Made by a program: the position numbers and the translations under genes | Notes under the pieces: generated by a model | Seen by the model: only the letters and a program-made list of their open reading frames with translations | Databases searched by the model: none | What the model was told of the DNA's origin: nothing | DNA from: Acidaminococcus sp. | GTDB lineage: Bacteria; Bacillota; Negativicutes; Acidaminococcales; Acidaminococcaceae | Length of the DNA stretch: 64,000 nucleotides | Assembly: GCA_022482815.1 (NCBI GenBank) | Contig: JAKVOM010000001.1 | Location: 558,001 to 622,000, forward strand | Direction: 5' to 3' | Shown: positions 52,755 through 61,596 of the stretch, one piece after another | Layout: every line of letters begins with the position of its first letter | Numbering within the stretch: the first letter of the stretch is position 1

Positions 52755-53894
52755 ATGTTGATTTATGCCGATAATGCAGCAACGACAAAATTAAGTGCCA
52801 GGGCACTGGATGCCATGCTGCCTTATTTAACGGAACAATACGGCAATCCTTCCAGCATACACCCTCTGGGCCAGAAAGCCTCCCGGGCGCTTGTACTGGC
52901 ACGGGAAACAGCGGCTCGGGCATTAGGCGCCCAGCCCTCTGAAATCACTTTTACAAGCGGAGGCAGCGAAAGCGACAATCAGGCTCTTTTGACAGCAGCC
53001 TCTGTCGGAAAAAAGAAAGGAAAAAAGCATTTCATTGCTTCTGCCATAGAGCACCCTGCTATACTGCGGACTCTGGAAGCCCTTCAGGAAAATGGCTTTG
53101 AAATTACACTGCTGCCCGTCACAAAGGAGGGATTTGTCCTTCCCGAAACGGTTGCTGACGCCATTCGTGATGATACAATCTGTGTCAGTGTCATGATGGC
53201 TAATAACGAAACCGGAACCATTCAGGGCATAACCTCAATCGGACGCATCTGTCATGAAAAAGGAGTTTTATTTCACACAGATGCCGTCCAGGCTGTCGGC
53301 CATATCCCGGTGAACTTAAAAGAATTACCGGTCGATATGCTTTCGCTGTCAGGCCACAAATTCCACGGTCCTAAAGGCAGCGGTATCCTCTTTGCCCGCC
53401 GCGGGCTGGAACTTGCAAATCTCATTCACGGCGGCGAGCAGGAACGGGGAAAACGCGCCGGTACAGAAAATTTACCCGCCATTGTCGGACTTGCGGCTGC
53501 TCTGGAAGAGGCATGCGCCACGATGTCACAGAAGGCAGACCACGTCCGTCCTCTTCGCAATGCACTGCGCGATGCCCTGCTCAAGCTGCCGGACACGCAC
53601 CTGAACGGTGACCCGGACCGCTGCCTGCCGGGACATCTCAATATCACTTTTGAAGGAATCCCTTCAGAGGTTCTGCTGCCGATTCTCGGTGCAAACGGAA
53701 TCTGTGCCTCTGCCGGCTCGGCCTGCGCTGCCGGGGCAGCCACCCCGAGCCACGTTCTGCTGGCCCTGGGTCTTTCTCCCAAAGACGCCCGTTCTTCCAT
53801 TCGTTTCAGTCTGGGTGACGATATTACGGAAGAAGAAGTACAATGCATGATAGAAACGATTACAAAGCATGTCACACGCCTGCGGAAAGGGTAA
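52755..53894 (+). CDS. Cysteine desulfurase (NifS/IscS family)
   Basis: A 379-residue PLP enzyme releasing sulfur from cysteine as an enzyme-bound persulfide. It has YADNAATT at the N-terminus, the PLP lysine in LSGHKFHGPKGSGILF, and the active-site loop CASAGSACAAG containing the catalytic cysteine. The start at 52755 is set by AAAGGAG eight bases upstream. It lies just before mnmA, the tRNA thiolase that needs its sulfur, although mnmA also has its own possible promoter. No IscU gene adjoins it, so tRNA thiolation is the likely main role. Confidence 0.95.
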   Translation: MLIYADNAATTKLSARALDAMLPYLTEQYGNPSSIHPLGQKASRALVLARETAARALGAQPSEITFTSGGSESDNQALLTAASVGKKKGKKHFIASAIEHPAILRTLEALQENGFEITLLPVTKEGFVLPETVADAIRDDTICVSVMMANNETGTIQGITSIGRICHEKGVLFHTDAVQAVGHIPVNLKELPVDMLSLSGHKFHGPKGSGILFARRGLELANLIHGGEQERGKRAGTENLPAIVGLAAALEEACATMSQKADHVRPLRNALRDALLKLPDTHLNGDPDRCLPGHLNITFEGIPSEVLLPILGANGICASAGSACAAGAATPSHVLLALGLSPKDARSSIRFSLGDDITEEEVQCMIETITKHVTRLRKG

Positions 53895-53939
53895 CTTTTC
53901 TCTGTTCTGTATCCCGAAGGTACAATTTGCCAAATCCCG

Positions 53940-53968
53940 TTTCAAATCTCTGCACCTCACGGTATAAT
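53940..53968 (+). promoter_or_regulatory. Possible promoter of mnmA-dinB
   Basis: TATAAT at 53963-53968 lies 17 bases after TTTCAA, 33 bases before the mnmA start. Confidence 0.5.
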
Positions 53969-54000
53969 AGTGAAACCAAGGAAATTTCAGGAGGATATGA

Positions 54001-55095
54001 ATGATGAAAGCTCTCATAGCCATGAGCGGCGGCGTGGATTCCTCCGTAGCCGCTAAATTGATGCTCGATGCCGGGTACGAATGCATCGGCTGCACCATGA
54101 AACTCTACCAAAACTCCGATACTGCCTGTGACAGCCGTACCTGCTGCTCCGTAAGAGATGTGGAAGATGCTCGTTCCGTAGCCGCACGGCTGGATATTCC
54201 CTATTATGTATTTAATTATACGGACGAATTTCGCTCCCATGTGATGGAAAAATTTGCCCGTTCCTACACGCAGGGCCTTACGCCAAATCCCTGCATTGAC
54301 TGCAATAAATTCTTAAAATTCGGGGCTCTCTATGAACGGGCCCGGGAGCTTGGCTGCGACTGCATCGTAACGGGGCATTATGCCCGGATCCGCAAACGAC
54401 GCGGAAAATACGAACTGCTGCGCGCCACTGATCCCAAAAAAGACCAGAGCTACGTACTCTACAACCTGACCCAGGAGCAGCTGGCCCACACCCGTTTTCC
54501 GCTGGGCGAGTACGAAAAAACCCACACCCGGGAAATCGCGCAGGAAAGCGGCTTTTTGAATTCCCACAAGCCGGACAGCCAGGACATCTGTTTCGTACCG
54601 ACCGGAAGCTATACGGAAGCGGTCGAACGGATTCTCCACTATACGCCAAAACCGGGTCCTTTTCTGGATCTTCAGGGAAATAAACTGGGACAGCACAAGG
54701 GGATTATTTTTTATACCATCGGGCAGCATAAACATCTGGGGCTCAATCAGCCGGATTTCCCGCTCTATGTTGTCGCTATCGACCCTGGCCGCAATGCGGT
54801 CATCGTAGGTCCCAGCGAAGCCCTTTTCAGCCGTAAAGCCGAAGTCACCGATGCCAACTGGATCAGTGGTACGGTTCCCGAGGAGCCTGTGCGCTGCCTG
54901 GTCAAAGTAAGATATCGTCAGGAAGCGCAGCCCGCCGTGGTGACCCCCACGGGCGACACGACTTTTTCCATTCTTTTTGACGAGCCGCAGCGGGCAATCA
55001 CGGGCGGTCAATCCGCCGTTTTGTACGGCATCGGTGAGGACGCGGACGTCGTCCTGGGCGGAGGGATACTCCTGCCGCCTCATCCGGCAAAATAA
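54001..55095 (+). CDS. mnmA: tRNA-specific 2-thiouridylase
   Basis: A 364-residue enzyme that thiolates U34 of Lys, Glu and Gln tRNAs. The ATP-binding PP-loop SGGVDSS is at residues 9-15. The catalytic cysteines lie in NPCIDCNKFLKFG and SQDICFVPTG, and the C-terminal domain has DYVVAIDP-like (LYVVAIDPGRN) and GTVPEEPVRCLVKVRYRQ-type segments. AGGAGG precedes a double ATG (54001/54004). Its sulfur probably comes from the upstream cysteine desulfurase. Confidence 0.97.
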   Translation: MMKALIAMSGGVDSSVAAKLMLDAGYECIGCTMKLYQNSDTACDSRTCCSVRDVEDARSVAARLDIPYYVFNYTDEFRSHVMEKFARSYTQGLTPNPCIDCNKFLKFGALYERARELGCDCIVTGHYARIRKRRGKYELLRATDPKKDQSYVLYNLTQEQLAHTRFPLGEYEKTHTREIAQESGFLNSHKPDSQDICFVPTGSYTEAVERILHYTPKPGPFLDLQGNKLGQHKGIIFYTIGQHKHLGLNQPDFPLYVVAIDPGRNAVIVGPSEALFSRKAEVTDANWISGTVPEEPVRCLVKVRYRQEAQPAVVTPTGDTTFSILFDEPQRAITGGQSAVLYGIGEDADVVLGGGILLPPHPAK

Positions 55096-55109
55096 ACAGG
55101 AGGTCCGTC

Positions 55110-56258
55110 ATGAAACGCTGGATTATGCATGTGGACATGGATGCCTTTTTTGCTTCCGTGGAGCAGCATGACCATCCTGAATATCGGGGGAAACCCGTCA
55201 TTGTAGGCGGTCTCTCCGGCCGCGGCGTCGTTGCTACAGCTTCCTACGAAGCGCGGCGTTTCGGCGTTCATTCGGCCATGTCCATGGCACGTGCCCATCA
55301 GCTTTGTCCGGACGCTGTCTATCTGCCGACTCGCTTTGAACGGTACCGCGCCGTATCGGAAGAAATCCGGGCGATTTTCCGGCAATTTTCTCCCTGTGTG
55401 GAACCTATTTCCATCGATGAGGCTTTTCTCGACGTATCCGGTATGGAAAAACTGATGGGACGCATCACTGACCTTGGTCCCAAAATCAAAAAAGCAATCT
55501 TGGAAAAAACCGGACTCACGGCTTCTGTTGGCCTCGCCCCCAATAAGTTTCTGGCAAAACTTGCCAGCGACATGGAAAAGCCTGACGGCTATACGATTAT
55601 TTACCCGGAAACAGCGGCAGCACAGATTGCCCCGCTTCCCATCGGCCGGATTTTTGGGGTCGGTGCCAAAACAGCATCTGCCCTGCACCGCCTGGGGATT
55701 GATACGATAGGACAGCTGGCTGCCTGCCCACCGGCCTATATACGGCCCATCGCCGGGAAAAATACAGATACCCTGCTCCGTTTTGCCCGCGGTCTGGATG
55801 ACCGGCCTGTCGTCCCGGATGAAAAAAGACAATCCCTCGGAAGAGAAGAAACTTTTGAAGAAGATCTGCTCACCAAAAAAGATTGCCTGGAAGCTCTTTG
55901 GGAGCTGACCCAGGAAGTAGGCTGGCGCCTCCGCAGCAGCAAGCTCAGCGGCACAACGGTGACGCTCAAAATCAAGACAGCCGACTTTAAACTGCATACA
56001 AGGAGCCAGACCAGCGAGTTTCCGGTCAGTCTCGACGAAGAAATCATGAACATTATTGTCAAGCTGGCAGACGGGTACACCTGGAAAGATCCGGTACGCC
56101 TCCTGGGAGTGACAGTAAGCCATTTGACCCTGGCAGAAGATACAGGATTTGATTTTTCAGGTGAAACTGCAAAAGCCCGCAAACGAAGCACCGTACTGGA
56201 TGCACTGAAACAGCGGTTCGGAGAAGACATCATTCATAAGGGAAGCAGGAAACAGTAG
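55110..56258 (+). CDS. dinB: DNA polymerase IV (Y family)
   Basis: A 382-residue translesion polymerase. Catalytic acidic residues are in MHVDMDAFFASVEQ and SIDEAFLDVS, with the steric YxAR-type segment SYEARRFGVHSAMSM. Thumb and little-finger domains follow (FGVGAKTASALHRLG, then SLGREETFEEDL). It lies 14 bases after mnmA with AGGAGG upstream and is probably co-transcribed. No LexA box was seen, so SOS control is not evident. Confidence 0.96.
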   Translation: MKRWIMHVDMDAFFASVEQHDHPEYRGKPVIVGGLSGRGVVATASYEARRFGVHSAMSMARAHQLCPDAVYLPTRFERYRAVSEEIRAIFRQFSPCVEPISIDEAFLDVSGMEKLMGRITDLGPKIKKAILEKTGLTASVGLAPNKFLAKLASDMEKPDGYTIIYPETAAAQIAPLPIGRIFGVGAKTASALHRLGIDTIGQLAACPPAYIRPIAGKNTDTLLRFARGLDDRPVVPDEKRQSLGREETFEEDLLTKKDCLEALWELTQEVGWRLRSSKLSGTTVTLKIKTADFKLHTRSQTSEFPVSLDEEIMNIIVKLADGYTWKDPVRLLGVTVSHLTLAEDTGFDFSGETAKARKRSTVLDALKQRFGEDIIHKGSRKQ

Positions 56259-56445
56259 ATGAAGTGGTTAGTGGCGTAGTGATTAGTACAATCGTGCGAG
56301 CAGGTGCCTTAGCAGATTTTGAGGAAGACTTTGGCTGGCAATAAGCTTTTTAACAGAATCGACGCGCACCCGCATAGCGGGTGGTTCTTTGTCTCGCTCG
56401 CGCCTTATTCAGTCGCGGAGCTCGACCGGCTAAAGCCAATAATGT

Positions 56446-56495
56446 AAAAAGAGGCTGTGAAACGATGGGCGCCCATCGTTTCACAGCCTCTTCTT
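56446..56495. terminator. Bidirectional terminator between dinB and the dehydratase gene
   Basis: A perfect palindrome GAGGCTGTGAAACGATGGGC / GCCCATCGTTTCACAGCCTC with A and T runs on either side, between convergent genes. Confidence 0.9.
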
Positions 56496-56505
56496 TATAT
56501 CACTG

Positions 56506-57465
56506 TTAGATTTCAACGTCTTCAAGTTTCTGAAGCGTCGAAAAATCAAGATTACCGCCCGAAATAAGGATACAAACCTTCTCTTTCGGGCTGACCTTTA
56601 CCTGCCCGGAGAGCAGCGCACCGATTCCGATGCAGCCGCCGGGCTCTGCCAGCAGCTTACCCTCCATCAACAGCAATTTCATGCCTCTTAAAATATCCGT
56701 TTCAGAGACAGGATATACTGCTTCCACGTTCTTTGGGATCAGGGGGAAGTTCTTTTCCCCAGGAGTCTGGGTCAGCAGCGCGTCGGCAATACTGGGATGG
56801 AACGGGACGACAACGCGTTTTCCCGCTTTCAAGCTTTCGGAATACCGCGGCATCACGGCCGGTTCTGCACCATAGACTCTGACATTAGGACAAAACCCCT
56901 TGAGGGCCGTTGACGCACCCCCAAGCAGGCCTCCGCCGCTGATACCCGTAATAAAAACATCTACATCAGGCAAGTCTTCGGCAATTTCCATTCCGGCCGT
57001 TCCCTGGCCGGCAATGACCATCTCATCATCATAGGGATGCGCCATGACAGCACCCGTTTCGGCGGCAATCCTGCGTGCCACGTCAAAACGTTCTGTTGCC
57101 TCGGCCCGCACGACCTTTGCCCCGAGCGACTTGATAGCTTCGACTTTTACCTGCGGAGCCCCATTAGGAATAACAATTGTAGCCGGAACACCCAGGCGGG
57201 CGGCCGCGTAAGCAAGCCCTCTTCCATGGTTCCCGGAAGAAGCTCCGACGACACCTCTTTTTCGGGTTTCTTCATCCAGCGACAGCAGTTTATTTGCAGC
57301 ACCGCGCAATTTGAACGAATGCGTAATCTGCATGCATTCCGGTTTGATGTAGACCTCACAGCCCAAGTAAGGATCAAGGCCGGGCATACGCAGCAGCGGC
57401 GTATGCAGCACATAGCATGCAATTCGTTTCTGTGCTTCACAGATAGCAGCAACGTCGACGGACAT
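56506..57465 (-). CDS. Threonine/serine dehydratase-like PLP enzyme
   Basis: A 319-residue fold-type II PLP enzyme without the C-terminal regulatory domain, hence the catabolic TdcB-like or serine racemase-like form. The PLP lysine is in HSFKLRGAANKL. The substrate loop is ASSGNHGRGLAYAA, and the phosphate-binding glycine loop is ISGGGLLGG. It probably deaminates threonine to 2-oxobutyrate or serine to pyruvate for fermentation. It is a single gene with a terminator shared with dinB. Confidence 0.9.
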   Translation of the reverse strand: MSVDVAAICEAQKRIACYVLHTPLLRMPGLDPYLGCEVYIKPECMQITHSFKLRGAANKLLSLDEETRKRGVVGASSGNHGRGLAYAAARLGVPATIVIPNGAPQVKVEAIKSLGAKVVRAEATERFDVARRIAAETGAVMAHPYDDEMVIAGQGTAGMEIAEDLPDVDVFITGISGGGLLGGASTALKGFCPNVRVYGAEPAVMPRYSESLKAGKRVVVPFHPSIADALLTQTPGEKNFPLIPKNVEAVYPVSETDILRGMKLLLMEGKLLAEPGGCIGIGALLSGQVKVSPKEKVCILISGGNLDFSTLQKLEDVEI

Positions 57466-57652
57466 AATAAGCCCTCCTATTAATTTTCTGACATATACAA
57501 AATCAGTATAACATGCTTTGCTAAAAATGTGCAGGGGAGAACTTTCAATGGTTTACGTTTATTATCGGCGGACAGCAAATAGTCTGGCCTTCGGCAGAAC
57601 GGAGTACTCTGCCGTTTAAAATAAAAAGGCAATTTTATTTCCATGGGCGGCG

Positions 57653-57699
57653 AAAAAGGGACTGTGAAATAATGCACTCGCATTTTTCACAGCCCCTTC
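57653..57699 (-). terminator. Terminator after mntP (GGGACTGTGAAAT palindrome)
   Basis: The minus strand reads GGGGCTGTGAAAAATGCGA then TGCATTATTTCACAGTCCC and T. It begins four bases past the mntP stop. Confidence 0.85.
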
Positions 57700-57702
57700 T
57701 TA

Positions 57703-58263
57703 CTATATTGTTAAAAAATGAGAAATGACACCCTTCAGTCCGATCCCGATAAGGACAAGTCCGCCGGCAATTTCCGCCTTGGTCTTTCCTACCATGCCGA
57801 TATAGGTACCGAATACACAGCCCAGAAACGAGATGCAGAACGTCACAACGCCGATTTCCAGCACTGCAGATCCGATGACAATCGTTTCGTCAAAAGCAAA
57901 GCTGACACCGACACCTAACGCATCAATACTGGTCGCTACGGCGAGTCCCAGCATAGTTTTCCAGCCTGTATCCGCCTTTTCTTCCGGACTCTCCGAAGCC
58001 TCCCGGATCATGCCGATTCCAATCCAGCTTAAAATTGCAAGGATAATCCAGTGACTGTAAGCATCGGCCCACGAAGCAAAATAGGTTCCCAAATGGTACC
58101 CGATAAAGGGCATCAGGGCCTGAAATACACCGAACCAGGTCCCATACCGGACTCCGCCGCGGAACTTACGCTCCTCCGGCAGACGAATCCCGCCGCAGAC
58201 GGAAACCGCGAAAGCATCCATCGCCAGAGATACGGACAATAAGAATAATGTCAGAGCTCCCAT
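57703..58263 (-). CDS. mntP: Manganese efflux pump MntP
   Basis: A 186-residue inner-membrane protein with six helices in two repeats. The conserved acidic positions are in SVSLAMDAFAVSV (first repeat) and AVATSIDALGVGVSF (second). It exports excess Mn2+. Its start overlaps the stop of the upstream small gene by one base (TGATG), so it is expressed with that gene. A yybP-ykoY manganese riboswitch, common upstream of mntP, is not seen directly before it. Confidence 0.95.
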   Translation of the reverse strand: MGALTLFLLSVSLAMDAFAVSVCGGIRLPEERKFRGGVRYGTWFGVFQALMPFIGYHLGTYFASWADAYSHWIILAILSWIGIGMIREASESPEEKADTGWKTMLGLAVATSIDALGVGVSFAFDETIVIGSAVLEIGVVTFCISFLGCVFGTYIGMVGKTKAEIAGGLVLIGIGLKGVISHFLTI

Positions 58264-58574
58264 CAGCGCTTATGTAATCCTTCATATACAAGCATCGTCA
58301 GTACATGCAGCACTTTCAGTTCCTTCTCATTGTGCCGCTTATCTTCCCCCATCTTGCCAAAAACCGGCAGAGCCGTCTTCAGCATCTGTTTGGTAATGCC
58401 ATGCTGCCGCACGCCGCCTGCTTTCACCGAATTGGCAAAGGCATCCAGCACGGTCAGCGTCATCCGCTTCTGGGGCCCCGTCAGTTTGCTGTTATCTAAG
58501 ATTTGCTTTTTGATGATATCTCTCTGTGCGAAAAAGTCTTCCGCATCCAGGACATATTCTTCTTCAGCTCCCAT
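58263..58574 (-). CDS. Small protein of unknown function coupled to mntP
   Basis: A 103-residue soluble protein, not recognised. It is rich in charged residues with predicted helices and no Cys cluster, signal peptide or membrane segment. It opens with an acidic stretch (MGAEEEYVLDAEDFFAQRD). AAGGAG lies upstream of the ATG and the stop overlaps the mntP start, so it is genuinely translated. Coupling suggests a link to metal homeostasis, but that is inference. Confidence 0.75.
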   Translation of the reverse strand: MGAEEEYVLDAEDFFAQRDIIKKQILDNSKLTGPQKRMTLTVLDAFANSVKAGGVRQHGITKQMLKTALPVFGKMGEDKRHNEKELKVLHVLTMLVYEGLHKR

Positions 58575-58675
58575 AAGGCTCTCTCCTTTGAAATAGTTTT
58601 ATCCGCTTATTCTACCATACAGGCCGTACTTCAGCAAGCACTGCTCACAGCCCAGGCTGAATCTGCAGCAGCAGA

Positions 58676-59923
58676 TCATTTATCACCGCAGGGAACCACT
58701 TTGAGAGGCTGAGGTTCTCCCGTCAGTGAAACGGCGCCGGTTGAAGTAATGCGGTACGTATTTTCCGTTCCCACTGTACCGATTCCGGGAAGCGCGATTT
58801 TAGGTTCCACAGCTATCGTCATATTTTCTTTCACTGTATCCCGGACTCCGTGGGCAATAACCGGCGTTTCATCCATGACAAGACCGATACTGTGCCCCAG
58901 GAACTGCTCTCCGTTCATGAAAGCGCCGTCATAAGTATGGTCAAAATTCTCCATAATGGTGTCGTATACATCACCGAAAACAGCGCCCGGCTTTGAGAGT
59001 GCCACGGTTTTCTTTTCCAGTTCAAGACAGTAATGATAAGCTCTTACAATTTCTTCTTTGTCGGGATCAGCGTCAAGATTGCCAAAATAATAGACAATGG
59101 TCTTATCCGTATTGTAGCCCTCGGCGCCGCCAGGAATATCCAGATAAACCAGCTGTCCCTCCCGCAGTTTGCGGAAAGCCGAGCCGATACTTTGTACAGC
59201 CACGCAGGTCCCCGCAGTGCCGCCGGGACCGTCAAAGGCGGTCTGAACCAGAGCACTCTTACCGAAAGAAGCAAGTCCGACAGCATCTTCCCCTGTCTGG
59301 CGGTTCGTCCTAGCTACGCCCTGCCCGCCGGCGAGGACTATTTTTAAATAAAGCTTTACGGCAAGTTCTGCTTCACTGATACCGGGTTTCAGAAGAGGAG
59401 CCACTTCCTCGGTCATGACTTTCCCGTGGATACGGCCGGCACGGATCATCAGATTCATTTCATATTCGCTTTTGATGCTCCGCAGCCGGGCAATGATGGG
59501 CTCCAGATTTCTTCTTTCTTTCAGGGGAAAATACTTGGTAAAAAATCCCAGCCATTCCAATGTCGTATGTTTGTTGTCAAGATAAACAACGTCCGGGCGC
59601 TGCGTTCCATAATACTCGGCCGGCTGCCGGTAACTTTTCATACGGCGGATCCATTCCCGCGGCAGCAGCGACTCATTGAGAGCCCGCGAATAGCTGCGGC
59701 GCACCCATAAAATCATGTCCTGCGGACGAATCATCAAGGCTCCGTCCTGCATTGTTCCCGTAAAATAATACATATCCAGTTTATCAGAAATGACTGCCAT
59801 CTGCCATTCCGGGTCGGCTGCATCCATGGCTGCGCGAAACCGCTGCAGCCGCCCTGCCAGTTCTTCATAAGGCACACGGCGCAGCTCGTCAGCCTGAAGA
59901 TTTGCTTGTTCAAGTTCTGCCAT
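58676..59923 (-). CDS. M24 family metallopeptidase (Xaa-Pro peptidase-like)
   Basis: A 415-residue pita-bread peptidase. An N-terminal creatinase-like domain (about 1-165) precedes the M24 catalytic domain. Metal ligands are visible as the two Asp of LDIPGGAEGYNTDKT, the His of LGHSIGLVMDE, and the Glu of VEPKIALPG and GTENTYRIT. Such enzymes cleave Xaa-Pro bonds, releasing dipeptide nitrogen. The start has GAGGGGGG upstream. It lies 100 bases upstream of the small gene and mntP on the same strand; a shared transcript is possible. Confidence 0.9.
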   Translation of the reverse strand: MAELEQANLQADELRRVPYEELAGRLQRFRAAMDAADPEWQMAVISDKLDMYYFTGTMQDGALMIRPQDMILWVRRSYSRALNESLLPREWIRRMKSYRQPAEYYGTQRPDVVYLDNKHTTLEWLGFFTKYFPLKERRNLEPIIARLRSIKSEYEMNLMIRAGRIHGKVMTEEVAPLLKPGISEAELAVKLYLKIVLAGGQGVARTNRQTGEDAVGLASFGKSALVQTAFDGPGGTAGTCVAVQSIGSAFRKLREGQLVYLDIPGGAEGYNTDKTIVYYFGNLDADPDKEEIVRAYHYCLELEKKTVALSKPGAVFGDVYDTIMENFDHTYDGAFMNGEQFLGHSIGLVMDETPVIAHGVRDTVKENMTIAVEPKIALPGIGTVGTENTYRITSTGAVSLTGEPQPLKVVPCGDK

Positions 59924-59998
59924 CCAGAATCCCCCCTCATGATTGATTTTCTGGTCTTTTCATTCACACCTATAACTTGTTTATTATAGCAAATAAGA

Positions 59999-60046
59999 AA
60001 AGGGGCTGTGAAATAAAATGCGTGTACACTATTCCACAGCCCTTTT
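59999..60046. terminator. GGGGCTGTGAAATA palindrome between the bioA and M24 genes
   Basis: The stem AAAGGGGCTGTGAAATA / TATTCCACAGCCCTTT with a mismatch is followed by T. It lies about 190 bases downstream of bioA. From 60047 to 60200 there is a degenerate dispersed-repeat tail (GCCATACGCCAAATGCCAAAAGCGCC). No gene was seen in this gap. Confidence 0.75.
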
Positions 60047-60238
60047 TCCGCTTTCCGCCGTCCGCATAAGGTTGCAGCCGACCAAGGCTTTTCTATTATT
60101 TCATTCCGGCCAATTAGCAATGCCGCTCTGCCGAAGGCAAAGCCAAAGGCCATACGCCAAATGCCAAAAGCGCCTTTCAATCCTATCGCTATTGGCAGTT
60201 ATCTGCCGTCTGTCTAAATGATAAAAGAGTTACCATTC

Positions 60239-61579
60239 TTAAAGCACCTCTTCCATAGCCTCTTCAGTAATCCGAATCGCCGTATCCAGCTCCTCTTTTG
60301 TAATATTGAGCGGTGGGTTAAAATACAGGACATCTCCCAGCGGGCGAAGCACCAATCCTTTTTCCAATGCCTTTTTATAAATGGCATAACCAATACGCAG
60401 TTTTTCATCAAAAGGCGTTTTTGTCTTTTTATCCGCTACAAGTTCCATGGCATGGATCAGGCCGATATGCCGGATTTCCCCGACATGCGGATGGCTGCCA
60501 AAAGTTTCTTTCATACGGCCCGTCAGCCACTGTGCGGTCTGAGCAGCCTTTTCAAGGATGTGTTCGTGTTCCATGACATCAAGGACACCGTGCGCCGCCG
60601 CACAGCCAAGAGGATTTCCGGCATAGGTATGACTATGAACAAAGGCTTTATGTTCCCCGTAATCAGCATAAAAAGCATCATAAATTTCCTGCGTCGTAAT
60701 CGTAATGGACATAGGCATATATCCGCCCGTCAGGCCCTTGGAAACGCACATGACGTCAGGCGTGATACCGGCATGATGGCAGGCAAAGAATTTACCCGTG
60801 CGTCCGAATCCTGTCGCAATCTCATCACAAATCAGTTTTACATCATAGGCATCACACAGGGCTCGGAGCTTCTTCAGATACAAAGCCGGATAAATCCGCA
60901 TACCGGCACTGCCCTGGAGCAGCGGTTCAACGATAATGGCACAGGTTTCTCCGGCGTGTTTGGAAAAAGCTTCTTCCGCATAACAGAAGCATTCACAGCT
61001 GCATGTCTCCCGCGTCTTGCGGAAAGGACAGCGATAGCAATCCGGTGCCTGCACATGGATATTGTCCATCATCATCGGTTGATAAAGTTTGGCAAAAAGA
61101 TCCATGCTCCCTACGGACAACGCGCCGATTGTTTCCCCGTGGTAGCCTTCCGATAAACACATGAAACGCTTCTTTTCCGGGTGTCCTGTCTGCAGTGCGT
61201 ACTGGAATACCATCTTAAGCGCAGCTTCAACCGAAGAGGAACCATTATCGTTAAAATGAAATTTGCACAAACCCTTGGGAACAATTTTCAGCAGCCGTTC
61301 TGCCAGCGTAATCGCCGGTTTATGGGAAAAATTGGCAAAAATGACATGCTCCAGCGTGTCAAGCTGCTTTTTGATATGTTCTGAAACGACCGGATTCCGA
61401 TGCCCCAGCAAATTGGCCCACCAGGAACTGATGATGTCCAGATATGCTTTCCCATCTTCATCGTAGAGCCAGGCCCCTTGTGCGTGATCGACCACAATAG
61501 GCGGCAGTGTTTCATAATCCTTCATCTGGGAGCAGGGATGCCAGATGAGTTTTAAATCCCGTTCTTGCCAAGTGTTCAT
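60239..61579 (-). CDS. bioA: Adenosylmethionine-8-amino-7-oxononanoate aminotransferase
   Basis: A 446-residue class III PLP aminotransferase of biotin synthesis (KAPA to DAPA with SAM as amino donor). It begins DLKLIWHPCSQMKDYETLPP, typical of BioA, and the PLP lysine is in CVSKGLTGGYMPMS. AAGGAG precedes the ATG. It is the last gene of bioY-bioD-bioA. bioB and bioF are not in the window, so either they are elsewhere or the cell takes up a precursor. Confidence 0.97.
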   Translation of the reverse strand: MNTWQERDLKLIWHPCSQMKDYETLPPIVVDHAQGAWLYDEDGKAYLDIISSWWANLLGHRNPVVSEHIKKQLDTLEHVIFANFSHKPAITLAERLLKIVPKGLCKFHFNDNGSSSVEAALKMVFQYALQTGHPEKKRFMCLSEGYHGETIGALSVGSMDLFAKLYQPMMMDNIHVQAPDCYRCPFRKTRETCSCECFCYAEEAFSKHAGETCAIIVEPLLQGSAGMRIYPALYLKKLRALCDAYDVKLICDEIATGFGRTGKFFACHHAGITPDVMCVSKGLTGGYMPMSITITTQEIYDAFYADYGEHKAFVHSHTYAGNPLGCAAAHGVLDVMEHEHILEKAAQTAQWLTGRMKETFGSHPHVGEIRHIGLIHAMELVADKKTKTPFDEKLRIGYAIYKKALEKGLVLRPLGDVLYFNPPLNITKEELDTAIRITEEAMEEVL

Positions 61580-61596
61580 CTTTTTCTCCTTTTGAG

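Noticed and set aside
58575-58675. A manganese riboswitch upstream of the mntP unit
   Set aside because: The 100-base gap lacks the conserved yybP-ykoY motifs and is too short for a full aptamer with an expression platform.
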